A stretch of DNA of 64,000 bases, from contig NZ_CP011047.1 of NCBI RefSeq assembly GCF_000982825.1, positions 3,162,001 to 3,226,000 on the forward strand, read 5' to 3'. Origin of the DNA: Cronobacter sakazakii. GTDB lineage: Bacteria; Pseudomonadota; Gammaproteobacteria; Enterobacterales; Enterobacteriaceae. Positions 33,841 through 42,886 of this stretch are shown here, piece after piece. A model generated the notes under the pieces. The model was not told the origin of the DNA. It saw only the letters and a list, made by a program, of their open reading frames with translations, and made no database searches. Position 1 is the first letter of the stretch. Each line of letters begins with the position of its first letter. Both the position numbers and the translations under genes were made by a program.

Positions 33841-34009
33841 GGCGTCATTCCTTGTTAACCCATTTCGCCGCACAGAGTACCTGCACAACCCGGTGCCAGG
33901 AAATCCCCATTGTGTATTAAAGCGCGCATCATAAGACAATCGTCTGACCGGCGGGTTGTCGGCGGCACGCGCAACCGGTAAAGCTAATAAAAACAAACAA
34001 GGAGCCGCT

Positions 34010-34483
34010 ATGTACCCGATAACCGCCGAAGCGCCAGGCAGCGCTGAAAGCCGGGCGCTGATTGCCGCCCTGGACGCGTACCAGAGCACGCTGTACCCGG
34101 CAGAGAGCAACCATCTGGTTGATCTCGCCGATATCCCCGAAGATGAGATGATTTTTATGGTGATCCGCCATCAGGGCGAGGCGGTGGGCTGCGGCGCGGT
34201 GATGCTGAATGCTGACGGCTCTGGAGAAATTAAGCGGGTGTATATCGATGCGCGCCACCGCGGGCAGCGGCTCGGCGAAAAACTCATGGCGGCGCTGGAA
34301 GCCGCCGCGCGCTCACGCGGCTGCCACACTCTGCAACTGGAAACCGGCATTCACCAGCATGCGGCGGTGAAGCTCTATGAGCGCTGCGGCTATACGCACA
34401 CCGCACCGTTTGCGCCTTATCAGCCCGATCCGCTGAGTGTGTTTATGCGAAAGCGGGTGTCAGACACGGCAGCAGTTCTGTAA
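34010..34483 (+). CDS. GNAT-family N-acetyltransferase
   Basis: 157 residues. AAGGAGC lies just before the ATG. The acetyl-CoA loop is RHRGQRLGEKLM (about residues 83-94), preceded by the beta-strand IKRVYID and followed by LQLETGIHQHAAVKLYERCGY. Substrate unknown. Its 3' end overlaps the convergent ptrR gene by 41 bp. Confidence 0.85.
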   Translation: MYPITAEAPGSAESRALIAALDAYQSTLYPAESNHLVDLADIPEDEMIFMVIRHQGEAVGCGAVMLNADGSGEIKRVYIDARHRGQRLGEKLMAALEAAARSRGCHTLQLETGIHQHAAVKLYERCGYTHTAPFAPYQPDPLSVFMRKRVSDTAAVL

Positions 34484-35315
34484 AGGCGTCGAGCTGACGG
34501 GTTTTCGCCCTGCGCCGCCAGATAAGCCAGGTATCGATATAGCGCCATTTATCGGCCAGCGGCCACGCCTGCACCTGATGGCTGCCTGGCATACTCTCCA
34601 GCATACTGCGCGGGATCATCGCCACACCGGCACCCGCCACCACGCACGCCAGCATGCCGTGGTAAGACTCCATTTCGTGGATTTTGCCCGGCATCGCCTG
34701 ATCTTCTTTAAACCAGCTCTCGAAATGCCGCCGGTAAGAGCAGTTCGCGCGAAAGGCGTAGATGCTCGCGCCGTTAATCTCCTGCGCGCGCGTGACCTCA
34801 GGGTGATTCGCGTGCGCCACCAGCATCATCTCTTCCTGATAGACCGGCATACCTTCCAGATTCGGGTGCAACACCGGGCCGTCGACAAACGCCGCGCTCA
34901 GTTCGCCCGCCAGTACGCCGTCAATCATGGTGCCCGACGGGCCGGTCGCCAGATCGAACTGAATTTTCGGATAGCGCTGGTTAAAGGCGGCCAGCACAGC
35001 GGGAATGCGCACCGCCGCGGTGCTCTCAAGCGATCCGAGCGAGAAAATCCCCTGCGGCTCGTCGCCGGAGACCACCTCCCGCGCCTCCTGCACCAGCGCC
35101 AGAATGCGTTTGCTGTAGTCAAGAAAACTATGCCCGGCGGGCGCGAGCTTCAGGCGCTGGTTCTCGCGGATAAACAGATCCACGCCCAGATCTTCTTCAA
35201 GCTGGCGGATGCGGGTGGTCAGGTTAGACGGCACCCGGTGAACGCGCTGGGCGGCGGCCGTGATGCTGCCGGTTTCGGCCACGGCGTTAAACATCTCAAG
35301 CTGGGTTAAATCCAT
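34443..35315 (-). CDS. ptrR: LysR-family regulator PtrR (YneJ)
   Basis: 290 residues. N-terminal helix-turn-helix (about 16-40: GSITAAAQRVHRVPSNLTTRI) and a two-lobe effector domain. It is divergent from sad exactly as yneJ is from yneI in E. coli, where PtrR controls sad in putrescine/GABA use. AGAGAAT precedes the ATG. The shared 142-bp promoter region probably holds its operator; none was assigned by eye. Confidence 0.92.
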   Translation of the reverse strand: MDLTQLEMFNAVAETGSITAAAQRVHRVPSNLTTRIRQLEEDLGVDLFIRENQRLKLAPAGHSFLDYSKRILALVQEAREVVSGDEPQGIFSLGSLESTAAVRIPAVLAAFNQRYPKIQFDLATGPSGTMIDGVLAGELSAAFVDGPVLHPNLEGMPVYQEEMMLVAHANHPEVTRAQEINGASIYAFRANCSYRRHFESWFKEDQAMPGKIHEMESYHGMLACVVAGAGVAMIPRSMLESMPGSHQVQAWPLADKWRYIDTWLIWRRRAKTRQLDAFTELLPCLTPAFA

Positions 35316-35457
35316 CGCATTCTCTCCGGGTGAATGGAATCGTCAATATTATTCACTTTTCAGAAATACCAGAGCAGGCCAGGCTATACCAGAGGTTTTG
35401 ACATGTCTGGTGTAAAAAAGCGTCACCGATAACAATTCATAAGTGAGAGGCCCATTG

Positions 35458-36846
35458 ATGAGCATTTCCCCTGCAACCCATGCGATTTCCGTAAACCCGG
35501 CCACCGGCGAAACCCTGGCGGCGTACCCGCTGGCAAGCGCTGAACAGGTCGAGCTGGCTATTACCCGCGTAAGCGAAGGCTTTCGCCGCTGGCGCGCCAG
35601 CCGTATTGATGAACGCGCGCAGACGCTGCGTAACATCGGCAATGCACTGCGCGCGCGCAGTGAAGAGCTGGCGCAGATGATCACCGCCGAAATGGGTAAA
35701 CCGATCCTTCAGGCACGCGGCGAAGTGGCGAAATCCGCCGCGCTCTGCGACTGGTACGCCGAACATGGCCCGGCGATGCTCGCGACGGAGCCGACGCTGG
35801 TGGAAAACCAGCAGGCGGTGATTGAATACCGTCCGCTCGGGCCTGTGCTTGCCGTCATGCCGTGGAACTTCCCGCTGTGGCAGGTGATGCGCGGCGCGGT
35901 ACCGATCCTGCTGGCGGGCAACACTTATCTGCTTAAGCATGCGCCGAACGTGATGGGCTGCGCGCTGCTGATTAATGAAATTTTTGAAGACGCGGGCGTG
36001 CCGGCCGGCGTGTTCGAGGTGATTAACGCCACCAACGACGGGGTGAGCCAGGCGATTAACGATCCGCGTATCGCCGCCGTTACCGTGACCGGCAGCGTAC
36101 GAGCGGGTGCCGCAATCGGCGCGCAGGCGGGCGCGGCGCTGAAAAAATGCGTGCTGGAGCTGGGCGGTTCCGATCCTTTCATCGTGCTGGCGGACGCCGA
36201 TCTCGACGAGGCCGTGAAAGCGGCGGTGGCGGGGCGCTACCAGAACACCGGACAGGTGTGCGCCGCCTCCAAGCGTTTTATCGTCGAAGCGAGCATCGCC
36301 GATGCCTTTACCGAAAAATTCGTGGCCGCCACGCAGCAGCTGAAAATGGGCGCGCCGACCGACGAAACCACGTTCCTGGGCCCGATGGCGCGTTTTGATC
36401 TGCGTGACGAGCTGCATGCGCAGGTGATGGCGACGCTCAGCGAAGGCGCGACGCTGCTGCTGGGTGGCGAGAAAGTTGCTGGTGCGGCGAATTTCTACGC
36501 GCCGACGGTGCTTGGCAACGTGACGCGCGAGATGACCGCGTTTCGTCAGGAGCTGTTCGGGCCGGTGGCAGCCATTAGCGTGGCGCGCGACGCCGAACAG
36601 GCGCTGGAGCTGGCGAATGAAAGCGAATTTGGCCTGTGCGCGACCGTCTGGACCGCCGATGACGCCCGCGCGGAGGATTTCGCGGCGCGTCTGGAGTGCG
36701 GCGGCGTCTTTATTAACGGCTACTGCGCGAGCGATGCCCGCGTGGCGTTTGGCGGCGTGAAGAAGAGCGGCTTTGGCCGCGAGCTGTCGCACTTTGGCCT
36801 GCATGAGTTCTGTAATATCCAGACTGTGTGGAAAAACCGCCGTTAA
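35458..36846 (+). CDS. sad: NAD+-dependent succinate semialdehyde dehydrogenase Sad
   Basis: 462 residues from the ATG at 35458 (GAGAGG upstream), equal to E. coli Sad. Aldehyde dehydrogenase fold: the oxyanion-hole Asn in MPWNFPLW, NAD loop VTGSVRAG, general-base Glu in LELGGSDPF and catalytic Cys268 in NTGQVCAASKR. It oxidises succinate semialdehyde to succinate in the cytosol, the last step of GABA breakdown. Regulated by PtrR, encoded divergently. REP copies follow its stop. Confidence 0.95.
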   Translation: MSISPATHAISVNPATGETLAAYPLASAEQVELAITRVSEGFRRWRASRIDERAQTLRNIGNALRARSEELAQMITAEMGKPILQARGEVAKSAALCDWYAEHGPAMLATEPTLVENQQAVIEYRPLGPVLAVMPWNFPLWQVMRGAVPILLAGNTYLLKHAPNVMGCALLINEIFEDAGVPAGVFEVINATNDGVSQAINDPRIAAVTVTGSVRAGAAIGAQAGAALKKCVLELGGSDPFIVLADADLDEAVKAAVAGRYQNTGQVCAASKRFIVEASIADAFTEKFVAATQQLKMGAPTDETTFLGPMARFDLRDELHAQVMATLSEGATLLLGGEKVAGAANFYAPTVLGNVTREMTAFRQELFGPVAAISVARDAEQALELANESEFGLCATVWTADDARAEDFAARLECGGVFINGYCASDARVAFGGVKKSGFGRELSHFGLHEFCNIQTVWKNRR

Positions 36847-36903
36847 ACGGTGCGGTGAATAAAAGCGTTATCCCGCCGGGCCGCGCAGTGGTTCAGCCTG
36901 ACT

Positions 36904-36999
36904 GGCGGGTGCGCTTCGCTTACCCGCCCTGGGAGCTTACCCGCCCTACGGTGGCCGTGGTTCAGTTTGACCGGCGGGTGCGTTTCGCTTACCCGTCCT
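36904..36999 (-). repeat. REP cluster between sad and the chemoreceptor gene
   Basis: Cores at 36904-36930, a right-half copy at 36934-36949 and a third at 36973-36999 (GTTTCGCTTACCCGTCCT). The first and third end in CCTGGGAG instead of the usual CCTAC tail. The rest of the 260-bp gap up to 37105 holds no gene that I can see. Confidence 0.8.
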
Positions 37000-37105
37000 G
37001 GGAGTAAGGGGCCGCTCATGCGGCCCTTTGTCATATCCGTGACATGGTTCTGTCATTTTTGCTTTGTAGACTCGCGGAGGTTTTCGCTGTTTAACGAAGA
37101 AAAAC

Positions 37106-38695
37106 ATGAACCTAACTAAAATTTCCCGCGCCATCCGGCGCGTCGTGCCGCGCACTCGCTTCGGGCTGATGGCCGGTATTCTGTGTGTTATTACGCTCTT
37201 CTCCGCACTGCAAATTCTCTCCACACTGATGCTCTCATCGCTGCTTGGCGACACGCAGCAGCAGGTCCAGCACCGCGAGGCGCAGCGCCAGCAGCAGGCG
37301 GCGATGGATGACGCCCGCGTCACGCTCCTGATGGCAAGTGACTTACTGAACCGTGCAGGCATCTACTTTATGCAGGATAAAGAAACCGGCTCGGTGGGGA
37401 GCTGGAACAGCCTGATGGATGAGGCGCAGGCCGCGCTGAAACGCTCCCATGCGGCGTTTGAGCGCTACGGCAAACTTAACCCGGCGAAAGACGATCCCTT
37501 AAAGGCGAGCTATGAAAATTTTTATGGCGCGCTGAAAGAGCAGGCGGACGGCCTTGTCAGCACCAACAGCATTGACGCGTTTTTCGCGGTGCCGGTGCAG
37601 GCATTTCAGGCCGATTTCAACGACAACTTCGCCCGCTATCAAAGCGCCAACGCGCAGCGTGCGGACCGCGACAGCCGCGAGCTGCTGGGCGGTCTTGAGC
37701 AGGCGCAGCGGCTGTTTATTATGGCGCTCGGCGTGCTGCTCGCCATTGCGCTGCTGGTGTGGCGCAGTATGGCGGTGTGGGTGATCCGCCCGCTAAGAAG
37801 GCTTATCACCCATATCAACCGGCTGGCGGCAGGCGATCTTGGCACGCCGCTGCCGTCAGATACGCTGGTTAACCGCGAGATGGCGGAGCTGAGCCAGAGC
37901 ATCGGCCAGATGCAGGGCGGGCTGCAACAGCTGGTTAACGAGGTACGCGAGGCGACGTCCGCGATGGTTGCCAATATCGGCGAGCTGGCGGCGGGCAACG
38001 AGCAGCTTTTCAGTCAGTCGGCACTGCAGGCGGAAGAGTTGCGAAAAGTCACCGAGCATATCGAAACGCTGGAAGCGCACGTGGAAGAGAACAGCGAATA
38101 CGCCCGCGTGGCGAACGCCCGCGCCGATGAAGCGCGTGGGGTGGCCGCAGGCGGCGATGAAATGATGGTGACGGTGAACCACTCGATGCAGGATATCGTC
38201 TCGCGTTCCTCGGAGATGCGCGGGATCGTGGCGATGATCGAAAGCGTCGCGTTCCAGACCAATATTCTCGCGCTTAATGCCGCCATTGAAGCGGCGCACG
38301 CCGGAAATCACGGCCGCGGTTTCGCCGTGGTGGCAAAAGAGGTCGGGCTGCTGGCGCGTAAGAGCAGCCATTCGACGCAGACCATTCAGGAACTTATCCA
38401 TCATTCGTTGCAGGGAATCGAGAAAGGCTCGCAGGCGGTATCGAAGCTTGAAGAGAATCTGGGGCGGGTGATGGCGCTGGTGAGCCATCTGACGGGGTTG
38501 CTTGGCGAAATCGCCGTGGCGACCGTCAATCAGGGCGACAGCATTCATCAGGTAACGCAGCGCATCGGCGCGCTCAACCAAGTGGCGGGCGAGACCGGGA
38601 CGCTGGTGCAGCACACCACCCAGGCATCGCTGCGCCTGCGTGATGAATCGCGCAGGCTCACGGAAGCCGTCTCGCGCTTTCGTCTTTCCGCCTGA
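37106..38695 (+). CDS. Methyl-accepting chemotaxis protein
   Basis: 529 residues. Transmembrane helix 1 (about 18-42), a periplasmic four-helix ligand domain of the Tar type (about 43-205, with DDARVTLLMASDLLNRAGIY), helix 2 (about 208-228), HAMP (about 228-280) and a cytoplasmic coiled coil whose tip AFQTNILALNAAIEAAHAGN lies near residue 382. That tip binds CheA and CheW. No C-terminal pentapeptide for CheR is present, so methylation probably relies on other receptors. The ligand is unknown. It is an insertion relative to E. coli, between sad and glsB, and no flagellar promoter was recognised. Confidence 0.9.
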   Translation: MNLTKISRAIRRVVPRTRFGLMAGILCVITLFSALQILSTLMLSSLLGDTQQQVQHREAQRQQQAAMDDARVTLLMASDLLNRAGIYFMQDKETGSVGSWNSLMDEAQAALKRSHAAFERYGKLNPAKDDPLKASYENFYGALKEQADGLVSTNSIDAFFAVPVQAFQADFNDNFARYQSANAQRADRDSRELLGGLEQAQRLFIMALGVLLAIALLVWRSMAVWVIRPLRRLITHINRLAAGDLGTPLPSDTLVNREMAELSQSIGQMQGGLQQLVNEVREATSAMVANIGELAAGNEQLFSQSALQAEELRKVTEHIETLEAHVEENSEYARVANARADEARGVAAGGDEMMVTVNHSMQDIVSRSSEMRGIVAMIESVAFQTNILALNAAIEAAHAGNHGRGFAVVAKEVGLLARKSSHSTQTIQELIHHSLQGIEKGSQAVSKLEENLGRVMALVSHLTGLLGEIAVATVNQGDSIHQVTQRIGALNQVAGETGTLVQHTTQASLRLRDESRRLTEAVSRFRLSA

Positions 38696-38704
38696 GATTG
38701 CTAT

Positions 38705-38741
38705 ACTCCCGGCCCGAACGATCGTCCTTCGCGCCGGGAGT
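38705..38741 (+). promoter_or_regulatory. Hairpin masking the glsB ribosome binding site
   Basis: ACTCCCGGC (38705-38713) pairs perfectly with GCCGGGAGT (38733-38741) over a 19-base loop. The right arm contains GGGAG, the ribosome site for the GTG at 38747. It could act as a translational switch or as a weak terminator for the chemoreceptor gene upstream; there is no T run. Confidence 0.5.
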
Positions 38742-38746
38742 CTCTG

Positions 38747-39673
38747 GTGACCCACACGCTTAATAACGAATTACTGGCTTCAATTCTCGAACAGGTGCGC
38801 CCGCTCGCCGCACAGGGCAAAGTGGCGGACTATATACCCGCGCTCGCGGATGTGCCCGCCGACCGGCTTGGCATCGCCGTCTGTACGGTCGGCGGCGAGT
38901 GTTTTGCCGCAGGCGACGCCGATGAGCGCTTCTCCATTCAGTCTATCTCCAAGGTGCTGAGCCTGGTGCTGGCGATGGGCCGTTATGACGACGACGAGAT
39001 CTGGGAGCGCGTCGGGAAAGATCCCTCCGGGCAACCCTTTAACTCGCTGGTACAGCTGGAGCTGGAGCAGGGCAAACCGCGTAACCCGTTCATTAATGCG
39101 GGCGCGCTGGTGGTCTGCGATATGCTGCAAAGCCGCTTAAGCGCGCCGAAACAGCGGATGCTGGAAGTGGTGCGTAACCTCTGCGGCGCGCCGGATATCA
39201 TCTATGACACCGCCGTGGCGCGCTCCGAGTTTGAACATTCGGCCCGCAATGCCGCTATCGCCTATCTGATGAAATCCTTCGGCAATTTCCACAACGACGT
39301 CATCACCGTGTTGCAGAACTATTTTCACTACTGCGCGCTGAAGATGAGCTGCGCGGAGCTGGCGCGCGCCTTTCTGTTTCTGGCGAATCAGGGAAGGGCA
39401 CCGCATCTGGACACGCCGGTAATCAGCCCGGTGCAGGCGCGACAGGTTAACGCGCTGATGGCGACCAGCGGCATGTATGAAAGCTCCGGCGAATTCGCCT
39501 GGCGCGTGGGAATGCCGGGGAAATCGGGTGTCGGCGGCGGGATTATCGCCGTTGTGCCGCATGAGATGTCTATCGCGGTCTGGAGCCCGGCGCTCGATCA
39601 CGCCGGAAACTCGCTCGCCGGCATCGCGGCGCTGGAAATTCTTGCCCGCGAGATTGGCCGTTCCATTTTCTGA
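38747..39673 (+). CDS. glsB: Glutaminase B
   Basis: 308 residues, GTG start. A serine-dependent beta-lactamase-like fold: catalytic Ser-x-x-Lys in FSIQSISKVL (about residues 65-75), NPFINAGALVV, Tyr near YFHYCALKM and GKSGVGGGIIAV near the C-terminus. It hydrolyses glutamine to glutamate and ammonia in the cytosol. Same length and order (glsB then yneG) as E. coli yneH-yneG. Translation may be limited by the hairpin over its ribosome site. Confidence 0.95.
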   Translation: MTHTLNNELLASILEQVRPLAAQGKVADYIPALADVPADRLGIAVCTVGGECFAAGDADERFSIQSISKVLSLVLAMGRYDDDEIWERVGKDPSGQPFNSLVQLELEQGKPRNPFINAGALVVCDMLQSRLSAPKQRMLEVVRNLCGAPDIIYDTAVARSEFEHSARNAAIAYLMKSFGNFHNDVITVLQNYFHYCALKMSCAELARAFLFLANQGRAPHLDTPVISPVQARQVNALMATSGMYESSGEFAWRVGMPGKSGVGGGIIAVVPHEMSIAVWSPALDHAGNSLAGIAALEILAREIGRSIF

Positions 39674-39682
39674 GGAGGCGTT

Positions 39683-40030
39683 ATGGATGCACTGTTCGCG
39701 CGCCTGAACCGTTCCGTCTTTCGCCGCCGTTTCCACCTCGGCGCGAAAGAGCGGCAGTATTGCATCGATAAAGGCCCGGAGGTGATTGACCAGCACGCCG
39801 CGGACTTTATCGCCAGACGGCTGGCACCCGCTGAGCCCGCGAATGATGGTAAGCAGACGCCGATGCGCGGGCACCCGGTGTTTATCGCCCAGCACGCCAC
39901 CGCCACCTGTTGTCGCGGGTGTCTGGCGAAGTGGCATCATATCCCGGCGGGTGTGGCGCTCAGCGCCGCACAACAGGCCTATATCGTTGCCGTGATCCAC
40001 CGCTGGCTGGTACAGGAGATGAACCGCTGA
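39683..40030 (+). CDS. yneG: YneG (DUF4186) protein
   Basis: 115 residues beginning MDALFARLNRSVFRRRFHLG and carrying the conserved ATCCRGCLAKWH motif, a likely metal or redox Cys cluster, and HPVFIAQHATA. Function unknown; E. coli YneG is alike and also follows glsB. It lies 9 bp after glsB, with GAGGAGG before the ATG, so the two form an operon. Confidence 0.88.
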   Translation: MDALFARLNRSVFRRRFHLGAKERQYCIDKGPEVIDQHAADFIARRLAPAEPANDGKQTPMRGHPVFIAQHATATCCRGCLAKWHHIPAGVALSAAQQAYIVAVIHRWLVQEMNR

Positions 40031-40158
40031 GCGGCGGCGCGATTTTGCGCTGACACGCGTAAACACCCGCCGATTTGTGTTTAAAACGTGTTAAGCTTAT
40101 TGCCATTCCGTTATCCCGGCGCCGTCTTTCTGTCGCCCGCAGCCGTAAGCGATACACT

Positions 40159-41601
40159 ATGTTTAACCAGGCGAAGCTGACTGGTTTTCGTGAAGAAAAA
40201 ATGTTGCTCAACGCATCCCTTCTTTTTCTTCTGACCACCCTGTTTTATTTTCTGGGCGCGATGATGCGTCTGGTTGAGCCCTTGTCGCTGTTCTGGCCGC
40301 TGAATGCGGTGATGGCGGCGGTGTTTGCGCGCTATCCATTCCTGAACCGCCCTGGTTACTACGCCATCTGTTATGTGGCGATGCTCGCTTATGACGCGAT
40401 GACCACCACGTGGGGCGCGGCTTCGCTGCTGATTAACTTCTCCAATATGGTGTTTATCGTGACCGTGGCGCTGCTGCTGGTGCGCGATAAACGTCGCGGG
40501 CCTGCGCTCGCCCGCCCGGTAAATGCGCTACGGCTCTTTAACTACTGCCTGGCGGCGGCGCTGCTGTGCGCCTTTTTCGGCGCGACGGGCAGCCTCGGCA
40601 TTAACGCGCAGGGCTTTCTGCCGCTGTTGTGCGACTGGTTCAGCGAGCAGTTCTCGACAGGCGTGCTGCTGATGCCGTGGATTTTGACGCTTACGCGCCC
40701 GTCGTGGCCTTCGCGCATAAAACCGGAGGCGCTGTGGCCGTTTCTGGCGCTGGTGGCGTCGCTTGCGGCCTCGGTGGTCATCGGCGGCGCGGGCTGCCTG
40801 GCGTTTCCCGTCGCGGCGCTTATCTGGTGCGCGGTGCGCTATCCGCTGAACGTGACCTGTTTCTTAACGCTCTGCACCGGTGTGCTGCAAATTATTCTGG
40901 TCAGCGCCGGGATCATTGAAATCAGCTCCGCGAAGCTCTCGGTCGGCAGCCAGATGTTCTCGACGCGTCTTGGTGTCGCGACCATCGCCATCTGCCCGGC
41001 GATTGTGGCGGTGAGCGTCAGCGCCATTAACTCGCTACTGGCGCAGATCTCCCGGCGCGCCAATTATGATCATCTCACCGGCGTGTATTCACGCTCCGGG
41101 CTTTTTGAGGCGCTGGCGCGCGACGACGACAATCCGGCGCTCGCCGGTCGACCGCTGTGCGTGATGCTGATGGATCTCGACCACTTCAAAAGTATTAACG
41201 ATAACTACGGGCATGAGTGCGGCGACGCGGTGCTGGCGGTGTTTGGCCAAAAACTGCGGGAGATAACGGGCGAGGCCGGGCGCGTGGCGCGAATGGGCGG
41301 TGAGGAGTTCGTGGTGGTCTGCCCGAATATAACGCTCGACCGCGCGTGTCATCTGGCCGAAACGATTCGCCAGCAGGTAGCAGGTCAACCGGTGGTGTGC
41401 GAAGGGAAAAGCGTCTCTTTTAGCGTCAGTATCGGGCTTGGCTATGACGCCGCACCGCGTGAGCGGGTGAGCGACGCGTTCACCCGGCTGATGCGTGAGG
41501 CGGACACGCTGCTGTATCAGTCCAAACGACAGGGGCGCAACCGCACGTCGGTAGATGATGAACATCAGCCCACGCTCCGCCTGGCGCAGCATCTCTCATA
41601 A
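40159..41601 (+). CDS. dgcF: MASE1-type membrane diguanylate cyclase, DgcF-like
   Basis: 480 residues from the ATG at 40159; ATG at 40201 is possible. An N-terminal MASE1-like sensor of about eight membrane segments (to about residue 300) is joined to a GGDEF domain. The active loop reads GGEEF (380-384), which is catalytically competent, and DLDHFKSINDNYGHECGD is intact. No RxxD inhibitory site lies five residues before the loop, so product inhibition may be absent. It occupies the position of E. coli yneF and makes c-di-GMP in response to an unknown membrane signal. It is the first of three cyclase genes in a row. Confidence 0.88.
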   Translation: MFNQAKLTGFREEKMLLNASLLFLLTTLFYFLGAMMRLVEPLSLFWPLNAVMAAVFARYPFLNRPGYYAICYVAMLAYDAMTTTWGAASLLINFSNMVFIVTVALLLVRDKRRGPALARPVNALRLFNYCLAAALLCAFFGATGSLGINAQGFLPLLCDWFSEQFSTGVLLMPWILTLTRPSWPSRIKPEALWPFLALVASLAASVVIGGAGCLAFPVAALIWCAVRYPLNVTCFLTLCTGVLQIILVSAGIIEISSAKLSVGSQMFSTRLGVATIAICPAIVAVSVSAINSLLAQISRRANYDHLTGVYSRSGLFEALARDDDNPALAGRPLCVMLMDLDHFKSINDNYGHECGDAVLAVFGQKLREITGEAGRVARMGGEEFVVVCPNITLDRACHLAETIRQQVAGQPVVCEGKSVSFSVSIGLGYDAAPRERVSDAFTRLMREADTLLYQSKRQGRNRTSVDDEHQPTLRLAQHLS

Positions 41602-41758
41602 TGTGATGCAAACACTCAGTGACATCGTCACGTGAATAAGATATTGAACTGCCGTTTCTTTTCGGAAACGAAGTAATTGTTTCTGTCAGCGCTTTAAAGT
41701 ACTTGCCGCCAGGATCCGGGGTTACTAAGATGGCGGGGTTTCGTCACCGGATACTGGT

Positions 41759-42817
41759 ATGAAGAGCGCATCTGAGCAGCTAAACCGTCATCAGCATTCC
41801 TCCGCGCTCAGGTTCGTCAGGCGCATGTTTTTTATGCGCCAGCTGGGTACCACCCTCTGCTTTATTCCGCTGTTCGCCTTATTACTGGAACTCCACCGCC
41901 CGTTATGGACGCAGGCGCTGCTGGCCGCGAATGCGTTTCTCTGGCCGGTTGCCGCGCGTTATCGCGCGCGCCGCAGCCCTCATCCTGCGCGTACCGAACT
42001 GCAAAACCTGCTGGCTGACGCGGCGGCGGGCGGCTTCTGGATAGCGCAGACGGCGCTTTCACCCCTGACCTCGGTGACGATCGCCACCATTTTGCTTGCT
42101 GACCGGCTCGCCGCAGGCGGTTTGCCGCTGATGCGGCAGGCGGCGGGCGTCATGGCGCTCATGTTCGGGGCAACATGGATGGCGCTGGGTCTGCCGGTCA
42201 CGCTGTCGGTCTCATCCCGCACGCTTTACGCCACGCTTCCGCTTATTTCCGTCTATGTGCTGGCGCTCAGTATAGTGAGCCACGCGCTCTCAGCGCGGCT
42301 GCGAGAGAAAACCCGCGAGCTGGAACGCTTCGCTAACACCGATCCGCTGCTCAATATCGCCAACCGGCGCAGGCTTGAGCATGATATCGACGCGGCGCTG
42401 CAGCGCTTTCACCAAAGCGAACAGCCTGCGGCGCTGATGTTTATCGATATTGATGATTTTAAAGCTGCGAACGATCGCTACGGGCACGAGGCAGGGGATC
42501 AGTTGCTGGTCACCTTTTCTGACATCCTGCGCGCGGCGACGCGCGGTGGCGATACCGTGGCGCGCTTCGGCGGCGACGAGTTTGTGGTGTTGTTGCCCGA
42601 TACGTCATTCGGGCGCGCCTGTGCGGTGGCCGATCGCATCATGGCGCAGACCGCGCAGATGGACGTTTTCCCGAAGCCTGCGCTGCGCTGCACGCTCAGT
42701 ATCGGCATCGCGCGCGCCACGGCGGAGATGCGCGAAGCGTCGCAGTGGTTAAAAGCCGCAGACGAGGCGCTTTACAGCGCCAAGCGCGAAGGTAAAAATC
42801 GTATTTACGCGCTTTGA
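41759..42817 (+). CDS. MASE2-type membrane diguanylate cyclase (DgcC/AdrA-like)
   Basis: 352 residues. An N-terminal MASE2 region of about six short membrane segments (about 20-175) and a GGDEF domain with GGDEF at 271-275 and an RGGD inhibitory site at 262-265, the standard spacing. DIDDFKAANDRYGHEAGD is intact. Architecture and length resemble AdrA, the cyclase that switches on cellulose synthesis, although orthology is not proven. Separated from dgcF by 157 bp without an obvious terminator. Confidence 0.88.
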   Translation: MKSASEQLNRHQHSSALRFVRRMFFMRQLGTTLCFIPLFALLLELHRPLWTQALLAANAFLWPVAARYRARRSPHPARTELQNLLADAAAGGFWIAQTALSPLTSVTIATILLADRLAAGGLPLMRQAAGVMALMFGATWMALGLPVTLSVSSRTLYATLPLISVYVLALSIVSHALSARLREKTRELERFANTDPLLNIANRRRLEHDIDAALQRFHQSEQPAALMFIDIDDFKAANDRYGHEAGDQLLVTFSDILRAATRGGDTVARFGGDEFVVLLPDTSFGRACAVADRIMAQTAQMDVFPKPALRCTLSIGIARATAEMREASQWLKAADEALYSAKREGKNRIYAL

Positions 42818-42886
42818 CGGCGGCGGTCTCTTTGCCTGATGCCGGATACGCTATGCTTCAATTAAACAGTGCTTACAGGTTGCGCA

